This document shows, in pieces, positions 1-7,685 of a stretch of 8,278 nucleotides of DNA. Under the pieces are notes generated by a model, which was not told where the DNA came from, did not search any database, and saw only the letters and a program-made list of their open reading frames with translations. Source of the stretch: Bacteroidota bacterium (GTDB lineage: Bacteria; Bacteroidota; Ignavibacteria; Ignavibacteriales; Melioribacteraceae). The DNA is taken from NCBI GenBank assembly GCA_023381535.1, contig JAMCSN010000271.1:1-8278 (forward strand), written 5' to 3'. The stretch's first letter is position 1; each line of letters opens with the position of its first letter. The position numbers and the translations under genes are program-made.

Positions 1-1971
1 GTTGCTTACTTCTTCTTTCAGCAATTGTGTGAAGCCGAGAATTCCGTTCAACGGGGTTCTGAACTCGTGAGACATGTTGGCAAGAAGCGAAGATTTTATT
101 TTGCTGGCTTCTTCGGCTTCCTCTTTCGATTTTATTAATTCGGCTTCAATTTTTTTACGTTCGGTAATGTCTTCCTTCACGGCAAGAAAGTGTGTGATCT
201 CTCCTTTATCATTCTTTATCGGCGATATTGATAAAAATTCCCAATACAGCTCACCGGATTTTCGTTTGTTGATCAACTCGCCGCGCCATTCGTTGCCGGC
301 AAGAATTGTATCCCACATGTTTTGGTAAGATTCCTCCGGCTGCTTATCGGATTTTAATATTCTAGGATTTTTTCCCAACGATTCGTTGAGTTCAAAACCG
401 GACATTTCCCTGTTTTGCCGGATTGCATATTCAATGTATCCGTATTTATCTGTAATGACTATAGCCGCAGAACTTTGCTCGACAGCTCTCGAAAGTTTTC
501 GCAACTGCTCATTTGCGGCTTTCATTTTTGTGATGTCGTGAATAATTGATTGAAATGCCAATGAGTTGCCTAACATAAACGGAACTGAAAGGATTTCGGC
601 ATTTATAACTTCGCCGTTAAGACGAATTAACTTTTCTTCAACAGGAGAAGTTGGTTTTCCCGTTGATGCGGCATCTTTCAAGCGTTTAATCGCAAAGTCT
701 CTGAAATCCGGATGGATGAATGTTAAAACGTCTTTTCCAACTATTTCATCCGGAGTTTCTGCGCCAATCAATTTCAGCGACTCGGGATTTACGTAAATAA
801 GTTTGCCGTTTTGATGTATAGCAATGGCAAAGGGGGAATATTCGACAGTTAGTCTGTATCGTTCTTGACTTTCGCGGAGCGCAATTTCCGCAGCCTTTCG
901 TTCCGTAATATCTCTTGCAACAACTTGAACTGCTTTTTCACCCTGGTAGTCAACTAAAGTGGACGAGATTTCAGTGAATATCAATCTGCCGTCCGGCTTC
1001 ACAGCTTTTATTTCCGACATAATTGCGGCATCCACTCCGTTCATCAAGTTTTGGTAATCTTTTACCGCAATCTTTTTTGAATCTTCATGAATATATTTTA
1101 ATATGTCTTTCTCTTTAAGGTCTTCGATGGAATTAACTTCGAACATTTTTAACGTAGCGTTATTGGCAAATAAAACAGTGCCGTTTCTGTAAACAAAAAT
1201 TGCCTCCGGTGATGATTCGACTAGTTTTCTATATCTTATCTCGCTTTCCCGTAGTTTATCTTCAATTGCAATCCGCTGGGCAATTTCATCCTGCAAGTTC
1301 TTAACAGCATTTTCAATTTGGGTTGTTCTTTCCTGAACGCGCAGTTCAAGCTCGCTGTTTACGGACTGGAGTTCCAGCTCAACCTTTTTGTGTTCTGTAA
1401 TATCGCGTATGGATCCGTAATATTTTTCAATCCTTTTCTTTTTGTGATCGAACACCGGATAAAAAATTGTGCCCAACCAGCAAATTTCTCCGTCACCTTT
1501 GAATATTCTGATTTCGTATTGACCTTCTTTGCCTTGATTAATGTTTCCGACTATGCGCTGTCTTAACGAATGATCGTCGAGATGAATATGTTTTTTCCAA
1601 TGCGTGTCATGTATAAGTTCTTCAAACGGAAATCCCATCTCTTCTTCGAATCCGGGTGAGATCCAATCTAATTCTCTTGTACCGTTTTCGTTGATGTTGA
1701 CCGAAAAGGAGAAATCCGTCGATACTTCGGAAATAATTCTGTATCGTTCTTCACTAACCGACAAAGATGCCTGGATCTTCTCCCGTTCTTCAATCTCAGT
1801 TTCAAGATGATTTATAATCGAATTTAGCTCTTCTGTTTTTCCCTCATACACATTCCCGTCATTATTCTTTTGGGAATAGTTCCGTTTAACATTTGTCCCG
1901 GTTTTCTTTTCTTGAATGGCCCCTTTTTTTGTTTTCTCTTTTTTTGAAACTGATAAGTTAGCCCGTCTCAT
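1..1971 (-). CDS. Multi-PAS sensor histidine kinase, 3' end missing (cut by window edge)
   Basis: An open frame of 657 codons runs from an ATG at 1971 off the left edge. Upstream in frame there is a TGA at 2005-2007, and AGGG lies 6 bases before the ATG, so the start is well supported. Residues 1-40 form a basic tail (12 Lys/Arg). Four PAS domains follow: about 72-197 (PAS_3-like), 243-360, 367-485 and 489-605. Each ends in a D-I-T-[EK] motif ([28 protein letters not shown]), and a coiled coil (about 193-245) lies between the first two. A linker leads into a HisKA H-box, [10 protein letters not shown], with phosphoacceptor His635 (codon 67-69). The ATPase domain, and any fused receiver, lie outside the window. 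No transmembrane segment is visible. Autophosphorylation on His and phosphotransfer to a receiver Asp is the family role; the ligand is unknown. The fourth PAS has an odd segment at residues 516-521 (see findings). It is the last visible gene of the cluster, 85 bases after the three-PAS kinase. Confidence 0.93.
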   Translation of the reverse strand, partial: MRRANLSVSKKEKTKKGAIQEKKTGTNVKRNYSQKNNDGNVYEGKTEELNSIINHLETEIEEREKIQASLSVSEERYRIISEVSTDFSFSVNINENGTRELDWISPGFEEEMGFPFEELIHDTHWKKHIHLDDHSLRQRIVGNINQGKEGQYEIRIFKGDGEICWLGTIFYPVFDHKKKRIEKYYGSIRDITEHKKVELELQSVNSELELRVQERTTQIENAVKNLQDEIAQRIAIEDKLRESEIRYRKLVESSPEAIFVYRNGTVLFANNATLKMFEVNSIEDLKEKDILKYIHEDSKKIAVKDYQNLMNGVDAAIMSEIKAVKPDGRLIFTEISSTLVDYQGEKAVQVVARDITERKAAEIALRESQERYRLTVEYSPFAIAIHQNGKLIYVNPESLKLIGAETPDEIVGKDVLTFIHPDFRDFAIKRLKDAASTGKPTSPVEEKLIRLNGEVINAEILSVPFMLGNSLAFQSIIHDITKMKAANEQLRKLSRAVEQSSAAIVITDKYGYIEYAIRQNREMSGFELNESLGKNPRILKSDKQPEESYQNMWDTILAGNEWRGELINKRKSGELYWEFLSISPIKNDKGEITHFLAVKEDITERKKIEAELIKSKEEAEEASKIKSSLLANMSHEFRTPLNGILGFTQLLKEEVSN

Positions 1972-1991
1972 CAAGAACCCTGTCTTATTTG

Positions 1992-2012
1992 ATGAATGGA
2001 AATGTCATTCAT
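1992..2012 (-). repeat. Hairpin in the leader of the four-PAS kinase
   Basis: ATGAATG (1992-1998) and CATTCAT (2006-2012) form a perfect 7-bp inverted repeat around a 7-base loop. It lies 20 bases upstream of the ATG at 1971, in the 85-base gap after the three-PAS kinase. On the minus strand no T-run follows, so it does not look like a terminator for the operon; on the plus strand five Ts follow, but there is no plus-strand gene to terminate. It could be an intercistronic processing or stability element. An AT-rich chance repeat is possible. Confidence 0.35.
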
Positions 2013-2056
2013 TTTTGTTAATAAAAAATTTTCGGCTTCTAGTCATGAATTTATCT

Positions 2057-4009
2057 CTATTGCGGAATTCTGAAATGGAAATTGGTACCTTTCCCCAATT
2101 CACTTTCGGCCCAAATTTTTCCGTTATGCTTATCGATAAATTCCTTGCAAAGAATTAATCCTAATCCGCTGCCGCCTTCGTCGTTTGTACCGCGTCTCGA
2201 AAAGTGTGTGTCAATTCTAAACAGCTTTTGAGTGTCTTCCTCGCTCAGTCCTACTCCCGAATCGCTGATGGTTACTGTAATGTTTGAATTACTAACTGTT
2301 GCAGTGATGGTAATTCTTCCGTTCTCCCCGGTAAACTTAATTGCGTTGGATACAAGATTTCGCATCACCGTTGCGATCATGTTTTTGTCATACTGCGCGT
2401 TAATTTCTGGAGATATTAAGCACTGAAATTTCTGATTTTTTTTGTTAGCGGCGCTAAGCAAAGGTCCGAATGCTTCTTCTGTATCGGCAAGTAAATTATT
2501 TTTTTCCGGTTTGAATTCAATAACGCCTCTTTGCAAACGGCTCCATGTTAACAGAGCATCGAGCAAGCCGTACTGGTTTTTAATTCCTTCATATAACTTC
2601 TTTTCATAATTCATTCGTTCTTCAAGAGTAAGATTATCTTCTTCAACCAGTATGCTCGAAATTCCCAGCAGACCTTGAAACGGACTTCTCAGATCGTGAG
2701 CAATAACCGAAAAGAATTTATCCTTTGTTAGATTTATTTCTCTTAAGACTTCCTTTGAAAGTTTGAGAGCTTCTTCGGCTTCTTTACGGCCGGAAATGTC
2801 GAAAAGATAACCGTGAAGGTGAGTAATCTGATCATCTTCGTTTTTAATAACTCGCGTAAAATCGAAATACCAATGATACTTTCCACTCTTATCTTTAACT
2901 CTGTATTCCTGTTGGTACGAAAGCAATCCCTTTTCGAGATTGTTTTTGGTCTCTTCTTTAATTCTTTCTAAATCATCCGGATGAATTATTGAATGAAAAT
3001 TTCTGGAATCGTTTGTGAATTCTTTATCTGAGAAACCTAGCGCAGTTTCAATGTTAGGAGAAACATATTCAACCGGGAATTCATAGTCGGTGTTGATACG
3101 CCATTTTATTGTAATGACGGGACCTTCAACGAACAATTGGCGTTCATCAAGCAGAAGATTTTCAACGGTTTTCTTTTCTGTTATGTCTTCAACGGTTCCT
3201 TCGTAGAACAGCGTTTTATTGTTCTCATCTCTAATTGCTCGCGCATTTTCTCTTACAAAGATTGCGGAATGGTCTTTAGTAATCCATTTGGATTCAAATC
3301 CGGTTATCTCGCCGACCTTTTCGATTGTTTCTACAAAAGAATGGCGTGATTTTCTGGTGCAGTGTCCCTTCTCTTCAACGTTTATCATCATAATGTCTGA
3401 GGCTGTAGAGTAGCCGAGCATTTTGGCGAACGTTGGATTAGCCATGGCAACATAACCGGCGGGAGTAATTCTATAAATACCTATTGGCGCATCTTGATAA
3501 AATAATCTTAAACGTTCTTCGCTTTCCCGCAGCCGCATCCGGATTTTTTTAGCTCCCGTTACATTCGTTAGGTTAACCAACATATACAAGGTTTTTCTGC
3601 TAAACGAAACAGATAACAAATATGTTTCGACATTAACGATGCTTCCCCCTTTTCTGATATTTTTCCAGCTTCCGACAGATGACAGTGCCGCTCCCTCTTC
3701 AAAAGCCGAAACGCTTCTACTAAATAATTCCCATTCTCTTTCTGGAAAAATATCTTTAATTGTCATTGATAAGAATTCACGCATCGAGTAACCGTAGAAA
3801 TTAACTGCTGGCGTATTTGCCAAAATAATTTTCAGAGACTTCGGATCATATACCAGCAGCGAATGTGGATTCTTTTGAAAGAGGTCTTTGTACAATTTCT
3901 CTTTCTGATCAGCTGCCGGTTTATTTTTTCTTTTGAGATTTAACTTCTTCTTTTCAGTCTTAGCTGAGCCGGCGCGCGATTTCGATTTTGCCTTTCTGCT
4001 TTTTTTCAT
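2057..4009 (-). CDS. Cytoplasmic sensor histidine kinase with three PAS domains
   Basis: A complete 650-aa kinase that starts at an ATG (4007-4009) preceded by an A-rich leader with no clear Shine-Dalgarno, and ends at TAG. Residues 1-38 are a lysine-rich tail (17 basic residues). PAS domains lie at about 41-158, 162-280 and 290-410; the second has GYVAMANPTFAKMLGY and ends in VEDITEKK, and the third is PAS_3-like with an IIHPDD motif and ends in FDISGRK. The HisKA helix has KDKFFSVIAHDLRSP with phosphoacceptor His438. The HATPase domain has the N-box NLVSNAIKF (N551, N555), the G1 box DSGVGL (D583), the F-box KLFR (595-598) and the G2 box GSGLGL (613-618), so all catalytic elements are present. 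No membrane helix or signal peptide is visible. The catalytic core resembles those of the other two complete kinases here, suggesting paralogy. It follows the receiver gene by 61 bases and is probably co-transcribed. The position after the H-box Asp is HDLRS rather than HDLRT, which may lower phosphatase activity. The signal is not identifiable. Confidence 0.96.
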   Translation of the reverse strand: MKKSRKAKSKSRAGSAKTEKKKLNLKRKNKPAADQKEKLYKDLFQKNPHSLLVYDPKSLKIILANTPAVNFYGYSMREFLSMTIKDIFPEREWELFSRSVSAFEEGAALSSVGSWKNIRKGGSIVNVETYLLSVSFSRKTLYMLVNLTNVTGAKKIRMRLRESEERLRLFYQDAPIGIYRITPAGYVAMANPTFAKMLGYSTASDIMMINVEEKGHCTRKSRHSFVETIEKVGEITGFESKWITKDHSAIFVRENARAIRDENNKTLFYEGTVEDITEKKTVENLLLDERQLFVEGPVITIKWRINTDYEFPVEYVSPNIETALGFSDKEFTNDSRNFHSIIHPDDLERIKEETKNNLEKGLLSYQQEYRVKDKSGKYHWYFDFTRVIKNEDDQITHLHGYLFDISGRKEAEEALKLSKEVLREINLTKDKFFSVIAHDLRSPFQGLLGISSILVEEDNLTLEERMNYEKKLYEGIKNQYGLLDALLTWSRLQRGVIEFKPEKNNLLADTEEAFGPLLSAANKKNQKFQCLISPEINAQYDKNMIATVMRNLVSNAIKFTGENGRITITATVSNSNITVTISDSGVGLSEEDTQKLFRIDTHFSRRGTNDEGGSGLGLILCKEFIDKHNGKIWAESELGKGTNFHFRIPQ

Positions 4010-4070
4010 AAAAGATTACTTTTTTTTCAAACGCATTTTATAATTATATGAGAAACAGTTGCCGGAAAAA

Positions 4071-4877
4071 TTACCCGGCTAAATTTTCCCCGTTGTTTAT
4101 TTCCTCTCCAAATATAATCTTCTCGAATTCAGCCACAAATTCTTCCATATTATTGTTTTTTCTAACAACCGCATCAAAAACAAATGCGTTAGACGACAAT
4201 CCTCTTGTGTCGTTTACTAGAAGAATTATGGTTACATCATTATTATGTGCTATTTCTCGAACTTTCTGTGTGATAATTTTTTTATCGAGTAAACCGAGTT
4301 TCTCGCTTACTAAAATAAACTTTGGGCGGTTCCTAATGTAGGATTCGAATGCTTCCTTGCCGGTTCTTGCATCGTAGATTGTTAATCTATCGGAGTAAAA
4401 ATTGCAGAATTGCTCTCTAAAGTTTGAATCGGGTTCTATCAGAAGCAACTTGGATGCACCGTTGTAATATTCACTTGTACTTGCCATTGTTTTGCGAAGC
4501 CTGGCGCGTTCCCTGTCCAATATTTTTTTGATCCGTTTTACCGCCTCTTCAGTGTCAACCGGCTTAAGAATATAATCACTTATTCCCAATTCTACCAAAG
4601 AGCCGACAACTTCTTTGTCGTTCGTTGCCGTCATAACCAGAACCGGCGTTTTGCGCAGTAGTGCGTTTTCCCTCATTCTTTGTAAAGCTGCTCTTCCGTC
4701 CATAACCGGCATCATGATATCGAGCAATATCAAATTAGGTATGGTGCTTTGAGCAACTTGAACTCCTTCCTCGCCGTTACTGGCTTCCAGTACCAGACAA
4801 GGGAAATTCTTTTTCAGCATAAGCTTTAAAAAAACTCGAATGGGTTCATCGTCATCTATAACAAGAAATTTTAGCAT
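4071..4877 (-). CDS. Two-receiver response regulator: canonical REC plus degenerate REC, no output domain
   Basis: A 268-aa protein starting at ATG 4875-4877, with GGAG about 8 bases upstream (4884-4889 region), overlapping the preceding kinase gene by 7 bases. The first receiver, about residues 1-120, is complete: acidic pocket D8-D9-D10, phosphoacceptor D53 in LLDIMMPVMDG, switch T83 and the conserved K105 in ILKP. A charged linker (121-141) leads to a second receiver-like fold (about 142-258), which begins LLLIEPD. Here the phosphoacceptor position falls in FILVSEKL and is Ser191/Glu192 rather than Asp, the Thr position is Val/Asn (221-222), and the usual KP is replaced by R239-K240. I therefore read it as a pseudo-receiver that cannot be phosphorylated in the normal way. 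No helix-turn-helix, GGDEF, EAL, HD-GYP or phosphatase domain follows. Lying between histidine kinases in a compact operon, it is the probable phosphoacceptor partner of one or more of them. It likely acts through protein-protein contact or as a relay intermediate; this last point is inference. Confidence 0.95.
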   Translation of the reverse strand: MLKFLVIDDDEPIRVFLKLMLKKNFPCLVLEASNGEEGVQVAQSTIPNLILLDIMMPVMDGRAALQRMRENALLRKTPVLVMTATNDKEVVGSLVELGISDYILKPVDTEEAVKRIKKILDRERARLRKTMASTSEYYNGASKLLLIEPDSNFREQFCNFYSDRLTIYDARTGKEAFESYIRNRPKFILVSEKLGLLDKKIITQKVREIAHNNDVTIILLVNDTRGLSSNAFVFDAVVRKNNNMEEFVAEFEKIIFGEEINNGENLAG

Positions 4878-6385
4878 TTCAGTTTCTCCGTACCGGAAAC
4901 ATCTTTATGAATTGATGTTCTGGATTGTGTCGGTAATTCTTTATGAATTGTAAAAATGAATGTTGCGCCTTCACCGACTTTGCTTTCAATCTTCAAGTGT
5001 CCGTTATGCTTTTTCACAAATTCTTTGCAAAGTGTTAAACCTAAACCGGTTCCCTTTTCTTTAGCTGTGCCGGAAGTTGAGAAGCTTTCGTTAACATCAA
5101 TTAACTTTCGAATGTTTTCTTCGGCTATTCCTATACCGTTATCAGTAACGGAAAACTCGAACATGTCGTCAAGTTCTTTGCAAGCAAGTTTTACATATCC
5201 GCCGGTCTGTGTGAATTTTATAGCGTTGCTAACCAAGTTCAGAACTATTGAATAAAACATGTTTTCGTCAACGCATAATTCGAGAGCAGGATCGAGAGCG
5301 TTTATAAGTTGAATTTGTTTTTTAGATGCGCTGGCATGTAGAAGCCGGAAACCTTTTTCTATTAGTGAATTGATTAAAAATTTGCGCGGTTCGAAAGCAA
5401 TCTGTCCGTTTTGAATGCGTGCCCATTCAAGCAAATTGTTTAACAATGCTGTTACTGACCGTGCAATCTCAGCGATCGAATCCGCGAACTCGGAAATTTC
5501 TTCTTTGCCTAAGTCATTGATTTCGTTAGAAAGAATTTCAGCATATCCAAGTAAGCCGTTTAAAGGTGTTCTCAAGTCGTGTCCTATGATTGAGAAAAAT
5601 TTATCCTTTGTAGAATTGAGTTGCTTCAGCTCCTCGGTAATTTTTTTTATTTGCTGCTCTGTATTTTTTTGAACCGTGATATCTCTAAGAATGATTACAA
5701 CTTCATTGTAGGTTTTGAGCAGGAGTCTTGCTTCAAAGAATTTCTTTTCTTCAAGACCTACAAACTGGAAGTCGAACGATTGCTGATCTCCGGAAGCTAG
5801 TACTTCTTTAATCCTGGAAAGGATCTCGTACGATATATCCGTAGGAAAGACATCTATTAGATGAAGCCCGGCAATATTATTGATCGATGGAAAAAGCTTT
5901 CTGCAGTTGTTTTTGTTTTCGATTATTGTTCCATCGTGTGAGATAACAAAAATGAAATCGGGTATTGCTTTAAGAATTGAACCGTCGTTTGAATTAATGT
6001 CATTTAGAATTTTGCTAACAAGATTCTTCTCCGAGACATCCTCAACAATGCAGTCGAAATAGGCAATGCTTTCATATTGAAATACGGGGTAAGCATACTC
6101 TTTCAGAAGAATCTTCGATTCATTTTTGGTAACCCATGTAAATTGATTTATGCCTTTGTTATTGTTCTTTAAGTAGGAATAAAATCTTTGCGGTGAAAAA
6201 CATTTTTCAAGTGATTCATGCATGTCCGAATAATTCTGAAGTTCAGCGAATGAAGAAAAACCGAGAAGTTGTACAAAATTGTCATTCGCAAAAATCAAAT
6301 CGCCCGCATGATTGATACGGAATGCGCAGAAAGAAAAATTATCCGGATACTTAGCGCGCTCACTATATTTTCTTGACTCAGGCAT
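4871..6385 (-). CDS. Cytoplasmic sensor histidine kinase with two PAS domains
   Basis: A 504-aa protein from ATG 6383-6385, overlapping the end of the preceding kinase gene by 8 bases (ATGCCTGA), which implies translational coupling. An in-frame TTG two codons upstream (6391) is an alternative start; neither has a clear Shine-Dalgarno. PAS domains lie at about 14-120 (ends CIVEDVSEKN) and 134-238 (ends ILRDITVQKN), followed by a short coiled coil (about 239-258). The HisKA helix reads KDKFFSIIGHDLRTPLNG with phosphoacceptor His269, and it keeps the HDxxT arrangement (T273) linked to phosphatase activity in HisKA kinases. The HATPase domain has NLVSNAIKF (N383, N387), DNGIGI (D415) and GTGLGL (445-450). 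The F-box reads KLID instead of KLFR, an unusual loss of the Phe. No membrane segment is seen. The C-terminus extends about 25 polar residues past the ATPase fold. It is immediately followed by, and overlaps by 7 bases, the two-receiver gene, so the two are the most obvious cognate pair in the locus. Confidence 0.95.
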   Translation of the reverse strand: MPESRKYSERAKYPDNFSFCAFRINHAGDLIFANDNFVQLLGFSSFAELQNYSDMHESLEKCFSPQRFYSYLKNNNKGINQFTWVTKNESKILLKEYAYPVFQYESIAYFDCIVEDVSEKNLVSKILNDINSNDGSILKAIPDFIFVISHDGTIIENKNNCRKLFPSINNIAGLHLIDVFPTDISYEILSRIKEVLASGDQQSFDFQFVGLEEKKFFEARLLLKTYNEVVIILRDITVQKNTEQQIKKITEELKQLNSTKDKFFSIIGHDLRTPLNGLLGYAEILSNEINDLGKEEISEFADSIAEIARSVTALLNNLLEWARIQNGQIAFEPRKFLINSLIEKGFRLLHASASKKQIQLINALDPALELCVDENMFYSIVLNLVSNAIKFTQTGGYVKLACKELDDMFEFSVTDNGIGIAEENIRKLIDVNESFSTSGTAKEKGTGLGLTLCKEFVKKHNGHLKIESKVGEGATFIFTIHKELPTQSRTSIHKDVSGTEKLKC

Positions 6386-7685
6386 TTTCAATTATCGTTG
6401 CTACGTCGCTTGTATTATTACGCTTAATTTCTTTTTCATAGGCGGATGGCAGTATGAAACTGAATTTAGTACCTTCGTTCACCTTGCTTTCCACGCTGAG
6501 TGCACCTTTCTGTCTCTCGATCATTTCCTTGCAAAGTATCAATCCCAAACCGGTGCCTTTTTCTTTTTCCGTGCCAAGTGTTGTATGCACGCTTTCTATT
6601 CTGAAAATCTTTTGCAGGGTTTCTTCACTCATTCCAATTCCGGAATCGGCAATGCTTATTTCATGAAAAATATTTATCGGTTTAGAAGAAATTGTGATTT
6701 GTCCTCCGCGAGGAGTGAACTTAATGGCATTTGAAAGCAGATTCTGAAAAACCAGGTTAAGCATCATGTTGTCTGCCAAAACATCTTCGTCCCGTCCAAC
6801 ATTATTGATGATCGATATCCCTTTATTTTGGGCATTAGCATTTACAAGACTTTCCGCGTATGTAACGGCTTCGTATAGACTGCGCCGCTCTATGTTGCAT
6901 TCCATCCTGCCGTTTTGCAAACGCGACCAATCGAGAAGGTTTTTCGTTAAGCTATAAATATTTCCAACCATCGTATGAACACTGTTAATGTAGCTCTTAA
7001 TTTCATCCAATTGAAGCGAATCAAAATCCTCAACCAGCATGTCCATATAACCAAGCAATCCGCTGAACGGACTTTTGAGATCGTGAGCGAGGATAGAAAA
7101 GAACTTATCTTTAGATGCATTCAGTTCTTTCAGCTCAGTTTCAGACTGCGCGAGCTGTGTGCTCAGAATATTTAATTCGGCGGAACGTTCTTCTAAAAGA
7201 TCTTTGTTGAACTGCAGCTCTTCAAGTTCTTTGCTAATCTCGTCGTAATTTAAGTGAGCGATTATCTCGTGATTAATCACCAACAGAAACTTTTCATCGG
7301 ATACTTTTCTTATAATTATCTCAGCAGGCAGTAGCGTTCCGTTTTTCTGTTTTAAGCAAATTAACTTCGGTTCTTTAGTAGCGAGCAGCTCGCTTGGGTT
7401 AAGTACTGCGTAGTTTTCTTGGTTCAGCAAAAAGTCGGCTATAGATTTTTCAAGCAATTCTTCCTTTGCCAGTTGTAATAAACCACAGCAGCTTTCATTG
7501 ATTTCCTTAATTGCACCCGCGCTGTTGCAAATTATAAAACCTTCCCTGGTAAGATTAAAAAGCGTTTGAAAAACGTCTGCAAACATCAGTTCAGCTTGTC
7601 TTTCTTTCTCACGCTTACTTTTCCTTTCAGTTAAGAATGATTTCCAAATTTGAAAAATTCTGTTAATAAAAAAATTACCGATCAT
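6378..7685 (-). CDS. Sensor histidine kinase with one PAS domain and amphipathic N-terminal helix
   Basis: The first gene of the cluster. I chose ATG 7683-7685 (435 aa), which has an A-rich leader; an in-frame GTG at 7694 would add three residues, and an in-frame stop lies at 7713-7715. Residues 2-18 form a strongly amphipathic helix (I/F/W on one face, N/R/Q/K on the other), followed by a basic stretch. One PAS domain lies at about 37-142 and ends LLVINHEI rather than in the usual D-I-T motif. A coiled coil (about 148-193) connects to a HisKA helix KDKFFSILAHDLKSP with phosphoacceptor His201. The HATPase domain has N315 and N319 in QNLLSNAIKF, DSGIGM (D347), an F-box KIFR (359-362) and GTGLGL (367-372). 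All catalytic boxes are intact. There is no true transmembrane helix, so it is cytoplasmic, perhaps membrane-associated. It overlaps the next kinase gene by 8 bases and is likely to share its transcript. The H-box is HDLKS rather than HDLKT. The sensed signal cannot be inferred. Confidence 0.95.
   Translation of the reverse strand: MIGNFFINRIFQIWKSFLTERKSKREKERQAELMFADVFQTLFNLTREGFIICNSAGAIKEINESCCGLLQLAKEELLEKSIADFLLNQENYAVLNPSELLATKEPKLICLKQKNGTLLPAEIIIRKVSDEKFLLVINHEIIAHLNYDEISKELEELQFNKDLLEERSAELNILSTQLAQSETELKELNASKDKFFSILAHDLKSPFSGLLGYMDMLVEDFDSLQLDEIKSYINSVHTMVGNIYSLTKNLLDWSRLQNGRMECNIERRSLYEAVTYAESLVNANAQNKGISIINNVGRDEDVLADNMMLNLVFQNLLSNAIKFTPRGGQITISSKPINIFHEISIADSGIGMSEETLQKIFRIESVHTTLGTEKEKGTGLGLILCKEMIERQKGALSVESKVNEGTKFSFILPSAYEKEIKRNNTSDVATIIENA

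Noticed and set aside
4016..4036. Six-codon frame MRLKKK before the three-PAS kinase, as a leader peptide
   Set aside because: Too short, no ribosome site, and readily explained by the A-rich leader.
4043..4048. TATAAT on the minus strand before the three-PAS kinase, as an internal promoter
   Set aside because: No -35-like or TTTG element lies at a suitable distance, and the gap is very AT-rich, so a chance match is expected.
4061..4079. GCCGG...CCGGC hairpin across the stop codon of the two-receiver gene, as a terminator
   Set aside because: The stem is only 5 bp and no T-run follows on the minus strand; the next kinase gene begins 61 bases on, so an operon is more likely.
74..7175. Many plus-strand reading frames of 60-140 codons opposite the kinase genes
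   Set aside because: They lie antisense inside long minus-strand genes with clear domains, have serine/phenylalanine-rich compositions typical of reverse reads of such genes, and show no recognisable motif.
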